Part shown: piece by piece, positions 43,401 through 53,965 of the stretch
Layout of the letters: every line of letters begins with the position of its first letter
How positions within the stretch are numbered: position 1 is the stretch's first letter
From: Limnephilus marmoratus
Taxonomy: Eukaryota > Arthropoda > Insecta > Trichoptera > Limnephilidae
Length of the DNA stretch: 64,000 bases
Assembly (NCBI GenBank): GCA_917880885.1
Contig: OU862917.1
Coordinates: forward strand, 50,328,727 to 50,392,726
Direction of reading: 5' to 3'
The notes under the pieces: model-generated
What the model was told of the DNA's origin: nothing
What the model saw: only the letters and a program-made list of their open reading frames with translations
The model's database searches: none
Made by a program: the position numbers and the translations under genes

Positions 43401-43595
43401 GATGTTGGAGACGTCATTTGGAGGAAAAATTTTGTTCAATCCAGTGGACCAGATTATTTCTCTCATAAATTGGCACCTAGATTTGTTCGCAATGTCATAA
43501 AGGGTAAAGTCTCTGATTTAATTTATACTTTGGCAGATATGAAAGGAAAAATAGTAGGAAATTTTCACGTCAAGGATATCGTTCGTTTAGACTAA
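40422..43595 (+). CDS. pol: Gypsy Pol: protease, RT, RNase H, integrase
   Basis: Enzymatic polyprotein that processes particle proteins, copies element RNA into DNA and inserts it. It is probably made as a Gag-Pol fusion by -1 frameshifting, giving about 1057 pol codons from 40422; an internal Met at 40512 opens 1027 residues, used for the numbers here. Aspartic protease: LLDSGAS, active DSG at 32-34. RT: DGSARFCLDSRKLN region, the FVRMPFGLKNAPS block and catalytic YLDD at 337-340. RNase H: HCDASN with Asp 489, later TDHSSLQWL. Integrase: zinc-binding H679 and the KCKTC cysteines near 716-719, then the DD35E triad D749, D809, E845 with exactly 35 residues between the last two. The tail has KLAPRF and FHVKDI, a GPY/F-like module. 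No stop or frameshift is seen. No chromodomain is evident. Confidence 0.95.
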   Translation, partial: LDGGPPHSASEDARRPPIVSNSSTSPIDHDMDAFMPMMTSGQDIRPHVNIAINNLVFSALLDSGASVSCFGGSLYRFFLSLGFKLDKLDSYVTTADGKHQDVIGTMRVLVTFNSIKKYIIFFVIPSLSPVIVLGVDFWKQFDIAPQLFSKANSGRDVENTLSEIRKITSASLLSPQDNHRLNNVIDKFKSISFEKCGLGRTHLVQHKINTTGDPIKQRYYPLSQTRQQQLESQLKEMLDLGVVRRSRSAWSNPVLIVPKKDGSARFCLDSRKLNSVTTRDSYPLPYISRILDKLRGARFITSIDLSKSFWQIPLHKDSCSKTAFVVPGHGLFEFVRMPFGLKNAPSELQRLVDALFGPEFDENVFCYLDDLIIISEDFESHLELLNKVFTRIKEAGLTINLKKCEFCKDELKYLGYIVDAKGLRTDPVKLESIRTYPTPRNSKQLKAFIGLCGYYRRFIKNFSTIAAPLTRLTGSRKGVSNFSWSSEAEDSFKKLKKALTSAPVINCPDFSLPFTIHCDASNVGIGGVLTQVFEGEEHPVSFFSRCLNIHERNYGVTERELLAVLDSVNHFRPYIEGVHFTVVTDHSSLQWLVSLSNPTGRLARWSTRLSQFSFDVVHRKGKFNTVPDALSRKDDLTIGAIDNLPTSTDNWYNNLFTNCKNNPQRFNNFQIKDNCLFRHSKSRFALQEDTAWKLVVPFKDRNAILSKEHESISSCHPGVFRTYKKVQLRYFWPGMYNDVKKFVNKCKTCKAHKINTSAPAGISTNPKLVNRPMQMLSIDLVGPLPRSYAGFMYILSVVDVFSKYTWIFPLRNATAKSIVKNVEQYIFLVHGVPQTFICDNGKQFVSKEFKQLLSDYNVPMPFYNAYYTPQNNVVERYNQTIGTALSILTESDHRNWSRFLPQIQSALNNTVNFATGFTPFFLMHGREQIIDGKFHEINISSGVADTTLEQSRSEFAKKLEELAPIYEQVSNALLQAFKKNAQHYNLRRKSVIYDVGDVIWRKNFVQSSGPDYFSHKLAPRFVRNVIKGKVSDLIYTLADMKGKIVGNFHVKDIVRLD

Positions 43596-45741
43596 TTATT
43601 ACTTTAAGTACATTATAGGAAGCCAATGTCGTGGTGTGTAAGACTACCAACCTTCCACTCCATTTCATTTGTTTCTTTATGTGTTTGTTCAGGTTATGTG
43701 TCTTGGAGTTTGGTACCTCCAAAGCATGTGGTCGGAGTAAACGCAATATTCTAGTTTATTGATGATAAACGGTTATTTACCCTCGTTCAACTAGAATCTG
43801 ATCTGATGATCAGTGGCGCCCAAACCTTAAGTCATTATTTTTTTTTCTCTCTCCTTCACATGACTTATTTTTTTTTCAAGTGATATATATGATTAGATTG
43901 GATATGAGTATTTCTCGTTTTTTTAGTAGACACCCTGTCTATATTATTTCTGTCAGTATTATCACTGCAATGCACACACGCACACACATTGGTATCGCAT
44001 CTCTACTCCGTCAGTTAACGGATATTTTGTAATGTTCCCTACTTTTAAATCTAAATCCATTTTTTCTCTAGTTCAGTGGAGCTTTCTTTCCATTTTGTCG
44101 TCCCTCCGACATGCCTTATAACCAAAGATCCTCCAGGGAACTAGAGAACAAAATATATTCTTAAGTGTAGTTCTTTGTGTAGCAGAGATTTGAGCAACTT
44201 TCTGGTATACAAAATGTGTATATTTTCATAAATAGATTATATTATATAATAAATAGATTATATTTAGCTAGTATTTGTTACAATTAAGTTTGGTTTAGCT
44301 TTCCTTAAAGTGAATAATATTAAGTCATAGTTTATTAACAACATTATTATGTCTTTCTAACAAAGGTAGTACTGCTTCGGCATACTTTCCTATTAAGTAA
44401 TTCCAGCATGGAATATATAATACTCTACCTCTAGCACAGGAGAGCGTATTTTTGTATAGCTTATAGTCATAAGTAAAATATTTATATTAGTCTCACTGCT
44501 GAAACACCAGTGTTTCTCTACACAATTTTGTACCTAGTGTCATTCAAATGTTTTGATTGATCACCAATTTAGATAGTGTCGATTATCACAATATATTCGA
44601 TCACCAATACATATTGTCTGTTCAAGAAATTTTGCCTTTTGCTTACTTTTGAAGTAATATTTTGAAGGATCTCCGTCTACGGTGTGATCTCAGTCTTTTT
44701 CTTGTGCAAACTATGTACACTGTTTTAGTTATTAAAATGGCTTGTACTCTATATATTTTTTCATAGTGGTTCACTACTATTAGCTAGGTTTTTTTTGTTA
44801 AATTGTAATCCCTATGCATTCAGCTAAACATTCTAGATTCTGTTTCGCTTGTCTTTGTGTTCCTACTGATACTCATTGTTACCACTTGTAGACAGGTATA
44901 TCTTTGGTATTGTAAAACCTGATCTAATTTTTTAATTTTGAAACATAGGTATTTCTTATTATGTAAACCCTATTGTAACCACCTGTACGGATAGGTATTT
45001 CTAAAAAATGTAAACCCTAATCTAACCACTTTTAGTAGACAAGTTTTGCAATCTTGGTCTAACTAATTCATTAATACACAAGTACTACTCATATACTTAT
45101 GGTTCTACATTGTTATAAATCTTTTTTTTAAACTTAATTAAACTAAGTTAAATATCTGTGAAAGATATTCCTCATTCTAGGTTTAATGTCTGTTCTGTAT
45201 TTTGTTGAATAAAATTCTATGTTAACCTATTAGACCTGTTGGACCTAGGTAGATAGAATAGTTACCTTTTCGCTATTAATAAATAGCCTAAATTCAGTGA
45301 AGTGAGGGATGGTTGACCACCCTAAAGTGAAGCCTTTTTTAATGGCAAAATTTCCTGCTGAAGGAAAAGTGATGCTTTGTGCATAATTTTTTTCTTTTCA
45401 TTGATTGTGTTCTTTATTTTTAAGATGTTCCCGATGTTAGGATGTCATGAGAATAACAGGTCTGGACTTCAGCCAGTAATGCCAGCACCCAGCTCCATCG
45501 TTGCTGAAGGTGTTGTAGACTCCTTATTCTCGTACCATCCTATTCTCATTGTTCTTTCAATCTATCTAGATTTATATGATTTATTGTTTATGATTGCTAA
45601 TGGTTACTTGTTGTAAAATTTCTAGATACCTGATGGACCTATCTTCTAGTTAGTTAGTTAGTTAGTGTACCTTTATTTTTTTATTTGTTTATTTTTTTTT
45701 ACATCGGAACCGTGGATTTCATGTTTGGGGCCAAACATTTT
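43596..45741 (+). other. Gypsy 3' non-coding region, no env
   Basis: A 2.15-kb A/T-rich tract between pol and the PPT. The longest ORF is 79 codons (45377-45616) and has no signal peptide, furin-like site or coiled coil, so no envelope gene is present. It contains CA repeats near 43975, loosely repeated phrases (GGTATTTCT, TGTAAACCCTA, TCTAACCACTTTTAGTAGAC) around 44890-45050 and a (TTAG)4 run at about 45651-45668. Confidence 0.8.
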
Positions 45742-45758
45742 CGTGAGAAGGGGGGAAT
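45742..45758 (+). promoter_or_regulatory. Polypurine tract
   Basis: CGTGAGAAGGGGGGAAT lies directly against the 3' LTR start. The purine core GAGAAGGGGGGAA fits the plus-strand primer of LTR retroelements. Confidence 0.85.
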
Positions 45759-46804
45759 TGTCACGTAAATAATTATCAATTTGTGATGTAATTATTTACC
45801 TGACCACTAACCTGATAATTTGAACAGCACGGAATGGATTGGCAACACTTTTTTTTCTCTCTGGTTTTCACTTTTTGAATTCGCACCGTACGGGAAGCCG
45901 GTGTTGATTCGACTTGTCACTTTAGTGATAGTTTTGGATTTAAAAAATGGGATAATCTCTTCGTTACAAATTGTTTTAAACGATTTTAATCGCGAGCCGG
46001 GCGATGTACATTTTGCAAACGCTTCTTTCTGATGTGATCGGAACGCTGTTTCTAATGTGATTGGTCGCCGCCATTGGGACCGATATTTATCCGCGAAATA
46101 ACGGTATTGTAAATTACCTACATAATCGCGACTGGCATATTGAAAAGCTTTGCGAGGGAGAGTCCTTATGACCTGGTACGGTTATTGCTGCTCATATTTG
46201 TGACGGATGGTCACTCGGCGTTCATTTCCTGATGAGGTGTGCTGACGGAAATCGTGTTTCATCCGGTGGGCTCAACCGGAGCGCTGGTGCTGATCTTGGA
46301 TGCTGCTCCCTGGCGGGGAGTCCTCATTCTCTGGCCTTCCTGGGGGTCTTTCCTGGTTCCCATCCTGGAGATTGCGAGAGAATATGGCCCGCGGTTCATC
46401 AACGCGCTATATTCAAGTAAATTAAGAGTTCGTGTCAGTGTAGAATTAGATAAAGATCCATGGTCCGCAGGTACGATATTTCTTTCTGCTTAATTATATT
46501 CCTGTCAAATCTGTTATGAATCTGTTATGTTTCAGAATCTGTTATGTTTTTGGGGATGTGAAACCCGGCCCCTCAAAAGGGCAACATTGTTATGTTCTTT
46601 ATAAAATTATACTGGGCTTTGGTTGTTTTGGAAATGAACTCTTTTATTACTGAAACCAATTTAACCTCACAAGTAGAAACCTGTTTTCGTTTATTCCCAA
46701 ACATTCTTGTTCTTTTTTTATTCTGGAACAAAAAAAGCAGAACCTTCCTACATTACGGATCGCTAGGACCCACATAACCTGAGAGAGAGAGAGATAACCT
46801 TATA
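45759..46804 (+). repeat. 3' LTR, 1046 bp
   Basis: A copy of 37782-38827 at a constant offset of 7977 with no difference found by eye. It ends at CCTTATA before the target duplication ATAG. Confidence 0.93.
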
Positions 46805-46808
46805 ATAG

Positions 46809-47990
46809 GTACTTCTCACCACCACATCGACGCATTGTGTATAGGCAACAACTTCCCCCCTCCCCCCTAAACCTCCCGACTTATCTGGGTTCTGCAAATC
46901 GGATCGTGCGTAGCCAGGAGTGGGGTATTAATTGGAATATTTTGACGACGAAGGTGCTTTTTATTTATTTTTTGGGTATAATATTTTTTGTTTAGCTACA
47001 TTTAAGCATATATCAGCAGAAACTTAGTAAAACTGTATTATATACCTACACCGACACAGTAACAGTATTCTCAGACTATGCATAATATTGTTTAAAGAAA
47101 TAATATTTATATAATATATATAACTTCCATTAAATTATTTCTTACATTGTCTATGGACAATGGAAGAAGTGAAAAGAAAAAGACAAAAAGGGTTAAGGAT
47201 AACATTATATTTGTGAGAACAGCATTCAATAAACAACTTACAGAGGTTTAAATAACGTACAAAAATAACAGCACAGCTTAAGAGAAAACAACATAACATG
47301 TACAGGAGTTATATTATCGATGCTAAAAATAGTACAATAATAACAGCTGAATATATTAAAAAGATGAGCCAACATAGTAAGAAGGTATTAATCTGTTGAC
47401 TGTGATGATGGCCGTGAGCACTCATTCTCGTTCCAGCACTCAGCAATACCGTAAATACGAAACAACGCGCTTACCTAACACGTGGTCCGCTGAGACGTGA
47501 CAGTGTGATCCAAAGATAATATAATCGGTGGCGACGTGCGTTAGAAAAATATTTTATTTTAAATTTTGATTGATAAAAAATATCATCGGACAGCAAAATG
47601 TCACATACATTTTTCATTCCAAACATGCTCACTGTATCTACATTTTACTTCTAAACATACCACGATGGAGTACATAATTAAGAAAGCAAAATATACAATA
47701 ACGCCTAATAAAAAAAAACCATACTTTATTCCACGTTTATGAGTTGCGTAAAATTCAAAACTCGTTTAGTAATAAGGCCCTTAAAGTGTGATAAATTTAA
47801 AAATTATTGGTTTATTATCCTTTATTAATACCACGGATTTCCAGCAAGAAATAACACATGAAAAGATAGACGTTCCAAATGATACGATTAGCTATTTTAG
47901 CAGAGCGCAAAAGGCGAAGGCACACCCCTGATTCTTTTGCAAATGGCTGTGTGTTTTACGTCGCAGCTGTGTGTGAACACGCCCTCTGAG
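46809..47990. other. SINE remnant, then no gene
   Basis: 46805-46825 continues the interrupted SINE. The rest is AT-rich non-coding DNA with a C-run near 46853. No ORF or repeat end was recognised. Confidence 0.45.
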
Positions 47991-47996
47991 CGTTAA

Positions 47997-48142
47997 CACG
48001 TGTTCACACACACAACTGTAATATGCGTGGGATGGCGTATTTCGGCATATCGCTCGCCGTACATTCCCAATCGGAATATATGGCGAGCGATATGCTGAAA
48101 TACGCCATCCCACGCATATTACGGCTGTGTGTAAACACGTTC
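47997..48142. repeat. Long near-perfect hairpin
   Basis: Arms of about 70 bp: CGTGTTCACACACACAACTG, TAATATGCGTGGGATGGCG, TATTTCGGCATATCGCTCGC at left are mirrored by GGCGAGCGATATGCTGAAAT, ACGCCATCCCACGCATATTA and CGGCTGTGTGTAAACACG at right, with only a few mismatches and a loop of a few bases near 48069. The outer GTGTTCACACAC words recur just upstream (about 47970). It is probably a foldback MITE; the two crossing ORFs arise from the symmetry. Confidence 0.8.
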
Positions 48143-48746
48143 ATGATAGTATATGTAACAAAACTGATAATATAATAATATAATTCGAATAAGCTTAAAA
48201 TAAAGTAAAATAATGCTTCCCTATGGAATGTAATACGACAATTTGGTTTATTCTCCTTTTCACTTCTATTTTTACACGTTTTCATAGCACAAGCTACCAT
48301 TTTTGCCTTGTTATTTCGTAAAATGTACTATGTGACTTCGGCGCTGGTCAGAACAAGAATGATGACGTCACGTTTTTAGATTCAAGGGAGGCGGCTCTCG
48401 TAAGCCCAGGCGGTTCCATGGAACCGTTATGGGGAGGGGGAAATAATACGCTTTTATTACTTAGGGCAGGTCCATATATTCCTACGTCCGTGCGCCAGAT
48501 ACTTTTTTCTGGGCTAATAAAAAGACTAATCTCAAAAATTCTACTACTTGGCAGTGTTTAATTCAAACATCTAAAATATTACTAAGCGATCTTAGGGAAC
48601 GTACCCATACTACGTGACACACTTTTTGCAAATTTTTACCCCTCCCCCCCCCGGTGACCACGTGTAGTATACTCCAAGACCCCCCCCCCTACAGTTTTCA
48701 CGTAGTATTTCATAAATATGGTTTCGAATCATTTTTTCCTAACAAA

Positions 48747-49212
48747 ATAAAAAATGCATTATTTGGCTTATATTTGTCTTTATTAATACGGCGCTTGCTG
48801 CGTGACAGCAAGAGTGCATGCATTACAAGTGGAAAAAATATTATCAAGATAAAACTTATGTCAAAATATATTGAAACCGGAACGTAATTTATGGAAACGA
48901 AAGTCTTGTTATTTTTATAAACATTTTTCATCTCAATCATCTTCAACAAACACGTTCCCTGAACTTTTTCACTTATTTTAATAAAAAATGCATTATTTGG
49001 CTTATATTTGTCTTTATTAATACGGCGCTTGCTGCGTGACAGCAAGAGTGCATGCATTACAAGTGGAAAAAATATTATCAAGATAAAACTTATGTCAAAA
49101 TATATTGAAACCGGAACGTAATTTATGGAAACGAAAGTCTTGTTATTTTTATAAACATTTTTCATCTCAATCATCTTCAACAAACACGTTCCCTGAACTT
49201 TTTCACTTATTT
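48747..49212. repeat. Perfect tandem duplication, 234-bp period
   Basis: AAAAAATGCATTATTTGGCT starts each copy (first ATG at 48754, second at 48988) and CCCTGAACTTTTTCACTTAT ends each. I found no difference between the copies. 234 is a multiple of 3, so the minus strand shows a 187-codon ORF with an internally repeated 78-residue segment. The absence of any family motif argues that this is not a gene. Confidence 0.9.
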
Positions 49213-49217
49213 GAATG

Positions 49218-49554
49218 TACGAGGGTGGGTTTTTAAGTTTGCGGATTGGGTAAGGAGTGGAAATAAAAACCAAAATTATTTTTCCTTTTCAACATATTCA
49301 CCTACTACCCTAATACATGTTTCCGATCTTTAAATTAACTTAAAGGAACTTTATAACAGCGCGGAACTCAATTTTCTCCACATTTCTTCCCGATTGAAGT
49401 GTTTGGTCGACGATAGCTCAAAGACTAATGACCTAATTACGATAAAACCCGGTGTTTATCCTAAAAATGAGTTGTTCAATTAGTACCTGATTCAGCGGTA
49501 CCCCCATTAATCACTTACCTTCCCATTCCGCGAACTTAAAAACCTCCCCTCGTA
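49218..49554. mobile_element. mariner-type MITE
   Basis: The left end TACGAGGGTGGGTTTTTAAG, then TTTGCGGATTGGG, is mirrored at right by CCATTCCGCGAACTTAAAAA, then CCTCCCCTCGTA. TA dinucleotides at both outer edges fit the mariner target. The TACGAGGG start is shared with the larger mariner relic at 53966. About 337 bp, without a transposase. Confidence 0.8.
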
Positions 49555-49692
49555 GCTCGAAAAAAAACGCGAGATTTCTAGATTGACTACGTGATAAAAA
49601 CCTAAGCCCCCCCCCCCCCCGTTGTGACCAAGCGTGGTATTTTGATGACCCCCCCCCCCCCTGAACAGGTCACGTAGTATGGGTACGTTCCC

Positions 49693-50012
49693 TTAGTTAC
49701 TTAGTAGCGCTTCACATTAAACTTGTTTTTCTCTCCGTGATTACATGCATAGTTGTCGTAACATAACACTCTATCTAATGCTACATATTTAACTAAAAAC
49801 TTTATATTTCATTGATTTCTTTATTTTTCTTTTATTTAATTCATCACATTTCCTCGTTTACTATTAGTTATTCAAATTTGAATAAAATCACTTCTTGAGA
49901 GATATTATTGATATCAATTAAAATTTAAATGTAAACTTTGGGAAAATTTCATGTAATCTTTTTGAAGATTTAAGTAAGTAGATGCACTTTATCAGAATTA
50001 TTTATATTAGGT
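49693..50012. other. No gene seen
   Basis: AT-rich non-coding interval. Confidence 0.4.
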
Positions 50013-51402
50013 ACTAGCTTTTACCTGCGGCTTCGCTCGCATGGTTTTAGGAGGAAATCTATATATTATATAAAAATCAAACACGCTAGCTTCTGGGTTT
50101 GTAGTTCCCGGCATGCGTTGCTATACCACTTAATAATGATATTGTTTTTCCCTGCGTGTCCTTTCTCTTCGTCCCATTCTTCTTCCGCCTCCAATTTCTC
50201 TTCGGCAACTCTTTCCCCTTACGCGTTCCCACTCTGCCTTTTCCGATTTCCCTCTCCCCACTCGCCTCTCCCGCTTGCCCCGTCCCACGAACCCCCCTCC
50301 CGATTTCCCCTCCCCCCCTCCCGCATTCCACACATTCAGTCCCTGTACATTCAGTTTTCAAACAGCACGCGTGCCACCTATCGCAATTTTTTATAAAAAA
50401 TTTCATAATGCCAGAGCTCACCAGTATATATATATGTAGAAAACTTCGTGGACGTGCTCACAGCAATTCACCAAAATTTCATCGCAATCGGATTAACGGT
50501 TAGCAATGCATATTTTCATGATGCCATAACTCATTAAGAGGGCATTACCAGAGAAAACCGGAAATACGTCATTTTCAAAAAAGTTTTTAGACGTATTGAC
50601 TCTTTTCCACAAAAAATTATAAATGGATTTCGAAAGATTGTTCTTTTATCTAGCATTCGTATGTAATAAATTTTGAGAATTTTTTAAAATTTTTAGTATA
50701 ATAAGGTTATTCCATAGGTCGTTGGCAGATTTGTTCAATTTTCAAAAAAGTTTTTGTACTATACCACACCCATTTCAAATAATAAAATCATGCAGTAAAA
50801 TAAATCAAAACATTATCTAGCAAACGTATGTTTTAGAATTTTAATTTTAGTTTCAATAAAATCATTAAAAAATATGTACGTACATGTGTTTCTTGACGAA
50901 AATTGGTCCATTTGTGTATTTATTTGCGCACTTACAAACTAATATATTTCAGATTTTTTTAACATTCTTATTAAATTTAGACATTATTGAAAAATGATAA
51001 ATACTTATAATCAAAAAATAACTACAAAAAGTACATTATTTTAATAGTTTTATCATCACGCCTTTCAGCATTTTTGGATGAAGGTTTAAAATTAAAGCTA
51101 ATTTGAATTGAAATAAATTCGATATTGAGTTATAATTTTAAAAAGCTGGTACGGAGAATAATTAATCTTTCTCATTGTAACCGCCCTGCACGATCGTAAG
51201 AACAACTTTCGACGAAATGTGGATTTTCGTCCGCTGGCTGGTTAAACGCTCTTAATGTACCTATATAGAAACCATCACGGACATGCGCACATTAAATCCC
51301 CAAAGTTTCATGACGATCGGGTGAATGGTTTTGCAACGCATAGCGGAAATATATACAAACCAAGAAACAAACATATTTTGATTTTATATATATAGATGTT
51401 GT
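50013..51402. repeat. Composite dispersed repeat
   Basis: Starts CTAGCTTTTACCTGCGGCTT, CGCTCGCATGG, and ends GTTTCATGACGATCGGGTGA, GATTTTATATATATAGATG, phrases typical of a widespread invertebrate repeat. Inside, about 50090-50125 (GTTCCCGGCATGCGTTGCTA) is the complement of the Helitron-like end at 62985-63010. 50395-50430 (TTTCATAATGCCAGAGCTCA) is the complement of a word in the hAT element at 31675. The pyrimidine-rich stretch 50150-50340 yields overlapping ORFs on both strands (111, 115 and 92 codons) of low complexity, none supported. Confidence 0.45.
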
Positions 51403-51750
51403 TGAGTATTTTTGTATTAAGGTCCTAAATTTCAATTTGTCGTTATTTTATTGGTCAATGACATAAATATCTTTATCACTGTCATATATGAATTTATAAA
51501 GACTGTTTATAACGCTAATAAATAAAATAAAATAAAGAGTGCGGGGTTATAACGGACCTATCCGTGGTATGCCTTTTAGGTGTATTTTGCACCACTGATG
51601 CATCTCAGCTCGCGCTGAGCAGGGGTGTAGGGGTGATGGGGGAGGGGGGTGTTTGCTGCCTGGTCGGCGAGAGGAAGGTCGGTTCACTTAGCTGATGAAG
51701 GCCTGCGACAGTTTCCGCCTGGTGGGACAGGCGCCCACTGAGACCCACTG
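51403..51750. other. AATAA-type tail and GC-rich spacer
   Basis: 51516-51536 is AATAAATAAAATAAAATAAA, an element tail identical in style to the LINE end at 53851-53872. A GC-rich block (51590-51750) follows with no supported ORF. Confidence 0.45.
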
Positions 51751-53875
51751 AGATGTTCGAGGTCCCGGGAATCGGGACCCGAACGAAATATAACCAAGTC
51801 AACCATTCAAGCATATGCAACCTGTTCTCACAGCACTTCGTCTCCACCTTTAATTATAACACTACCTCGGATGTACACTCTACCAACAATCATATAAATA
51901 ATCAAGTTAACATCTCTTCGGTATCAGTCAAAAGAAAAAATAGAAAAAATAATTGACAATATTTCTAACTCATTGGGTGCGGGTAGCGATAAAATTCCAG
52001 CATTCTTTATCAACATGTGTAGCAAGGTAATCTCGAAGCCCTTATTATTGCTCTTTCAATCCTCATTGAAAGAAGGTATCTTTCCGGATCGTTGGAAGTG
52101 TGCTCTTATCACACCAGTATTTAAGTCTGGGGCTAAAAATGATGTCCAGAACTATCGTCCTATATCTAAGTTACCAATTTTCAGTAAAATTTTTGAAAAA
52201 ATTGTTCACGAACAACTTTATAACAGTCTGTAATACTCGGAAACCAACATGGCTTTATGAAAAAAAGGTCGGTTGTCTCTAATCTTGCCATATTCATTGA
52301 AAATATTACGAAATCAATGGATAATCAAATCCAAGTTGACGTAATCTATACAGACTTCTCGAAAGCGTTTGATAAAATTGATCACAATCTTCTTTTATCC
52401 AAATTACTGGCTTTGGGAATTCACGGGGATTTGTATCGATGGTTAGTCTCTTATCTTGATGGGCGCACTCAAGGAGTAACAATTAATGGTTTCATCTCTG
52501 AGTTCGTAAATATACCTTCCGGTGTACCCCAAGGATCTCACCTGGGACCGTTACTATTTACAATTTTCATCAACGACATTATAAAATGCTTTAATTATGC
52601 AAAAGTTCTACTCTTCGCTGATGATATGAAAATATATCTTCCGATTAACTCTATCATCGACTGCATTAAATTACAGGAAGATCTTTATAGACTTAATGAC
52701 TACTGTATAATTAATCATCTCAACATGAACACTTCTAAATGTTATGTGATTACCTTCACTAGAAATAAAATTAAATTTGACCATAACTACCTTATAGCGA
52801 ACCAATCACTCAAAAGGGTTACTCAAATTCGTGATCTAAGTGTTCTACTTGATAGTAAACTCACATTCGAGGCACATATTAACATGATTGTGAAGAAAGC
52901 CCTTAGAATGTTAGGATTCTTATTTCGTATTGGAAAATAATTCGAGAACATTCAAACACTTAAAATATTGTATTTTTCATATGTTCGCAGTCATCTTGAA
53001 TTTGCTTCTTAGATATGGAATCCTCAATATAAAATTTATATTAAACGCATTGAAGCCATTCAAAAAAAATTTGTCCATCATTTAAATTTCAAGTTTAATA
53101 TTGGTTATCGTGACATAAACAGCTCGTTAGACCTTTATGGACTTAAACCATTAAAAATTAGAAGAGACTCTGCAGATATAATATATCTTCATAAAATTAT
53201 CAACAGTGTTATTGATTGTTCGTCCCTTTTGGCTGAGATTAATTTTAGAGTCCCCGGTGTTAGAACCAGAGAAAAATCACTTTTTCATCTTCAAAAATGT
53301 TCTACTAATCTCAGACAAAATGCATTTATATTCAGAGCATGCAAAGTATTTGATAAGAATTTTAATAATATAGACATATTCTCATGTAATTTAAGTAGGT
53401 ACCTTAAAAAAGTATGTCATAGCCAACATAAATTAATTTTTTGACCGTATTGCAAGTTACTATGTTATTGCTGTGAATCCTTTCCAGTTGCATACTTGTC
53501 ATTCGACTTACTATTGTATTCACTCTGAGTTGTAGGTATGTACAATTTGTACAATGTACATATTATTATTATTGTTGTTGTGGAGTGAGAATAGATTTCT
53601 GACTCTGAATACTTCTTGTTTGATATTTAGTAAGCAGATTATTATAGTTTATATTGTGTTTTTATATCTTTTTTTTTAATAATTTTCATAATTTTTATAT
53701 TTTTGTTAAGTTCTTACGGGTACAGAACCCTTACTTTTTTTATTACTTTTTATTTATAATTTTAATTATGTGAAAATCTGTCATTGGATATTATGTATAT
53801 TATTAATGTTATTATTATAAGTGTAAAATATCTGTTGATTTTCCGTAATAAATAAAATAAAATAAAATAAGATAG
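51751..53875 (+). pseudogene. Jockey/CR1-group LINE, broken RT
   Basis: Reverse transcriptase region of a non-LTR retrotransposon, damaged by at least two frameshifts and two in-frame stops. 51753-51956: linker before RT (ICNLFSQHFVSTF). 51973-52233: RT start with GAGSDKIPAFFI, PDRWKCALITPVFKSG and NYRPISKLPIFSKIFEK. 52257-52940, another frame: DVIYTDFSKAFDKIDHNLLL, SGVPQGSHLGPLLFTIFIND and the catalytic FADD box in LLFADDMKIYLP. After the stop at 52938 the same frame continues to 53444 with further RT-tail sequence. The 3' end at about 53851-53872 is AATAAATAAAATAAAATAAA. The endonuclease domain is missing. The catalytic residues survive, so decay is fairly recent. Confidence 0.85.
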
Positions 53876-53965
53876 AAAATGTATATTTTATTTCTAATAA
53901 TTTGTCTCCATAAGTAAATGAGAAATATCAGCCATTAACAGCAAGTTACATTAAATAGCTTTATG

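Larger units (their letters stand above)
37782..46804 (+). mobile_element. Complete Ty3/gypsy LTR retrotransposon
   Basis: A 9023-bp element: 5' LTR, PBS, leader, gag, pol (protease, RT, RNase H, integrase), 2.16-kb non-coding 3' region, PPT, 3' LTR. It is flanked by the 4-bp duplication ATAG (37778-37781 and 46805-46808), the size made by gypsy integrases. The domain order (integrase after RNase H) is the gypsy order, opposite to copia. gag and pol are open throughout and the LTRs show no difference by eye, so the insertion is very young and may be competent. No env ORF follows pol, so it should be a retrotransposon rather than an errantivirus. The GPY/F-type integrase tail suggests a mdg3-like or related lineage, but this is only an impression. 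Confidence 0.95.
48595..49692. mobile_element. TTA-flanked inverted-repeat transposon
   Basis: The termini GGGAACGTACCCATACTACG, then TGAC, are perfect inverted repeats of each other (24 bp), flanked by TTA at 48592-48594 and 49693-49695. Just inside each end lies a direct-oriented block with two long C-runs separated by GTGACCA...GTRGTAT and followed by CACGTAGTAT. It is non-coding. The interior contains a perfect 234-bp tandem duplication (48747-48978 and 48981-49212) and a mariner-type MITE (49218-49554). Removing one duplicate and the MITE leaves a core of about 527 bp. The superfamily is not assigned. Confidence 0.85.

Noticed and set aside
45377..45616. Possible env remnant after pol
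   Set aside because: 79 codons, one hydrophobic stretch only, no signal or processing features.
45646..45670. Tail of a (GTTA)n LINE inside the gypsy element
   Set aside because: Only the simple repeat TTAG x4 is present, without the LINE sequence that precedes it in real copies; and the gypsy is otherwise uninterrupted.
48710..49273. 187-codon minus-strand ORF with an internal repeat
   Set aside because: Created by the 234-bp tandem duplication, whose length is a multiple of three; no domain, and it extends into the MITE.
50086..50503. ORFs of 111, 115 and 92 codons on both strands
   Set aside because: Pyrimidine/purine-biased low-complexity tract inside a dispersed repeat.
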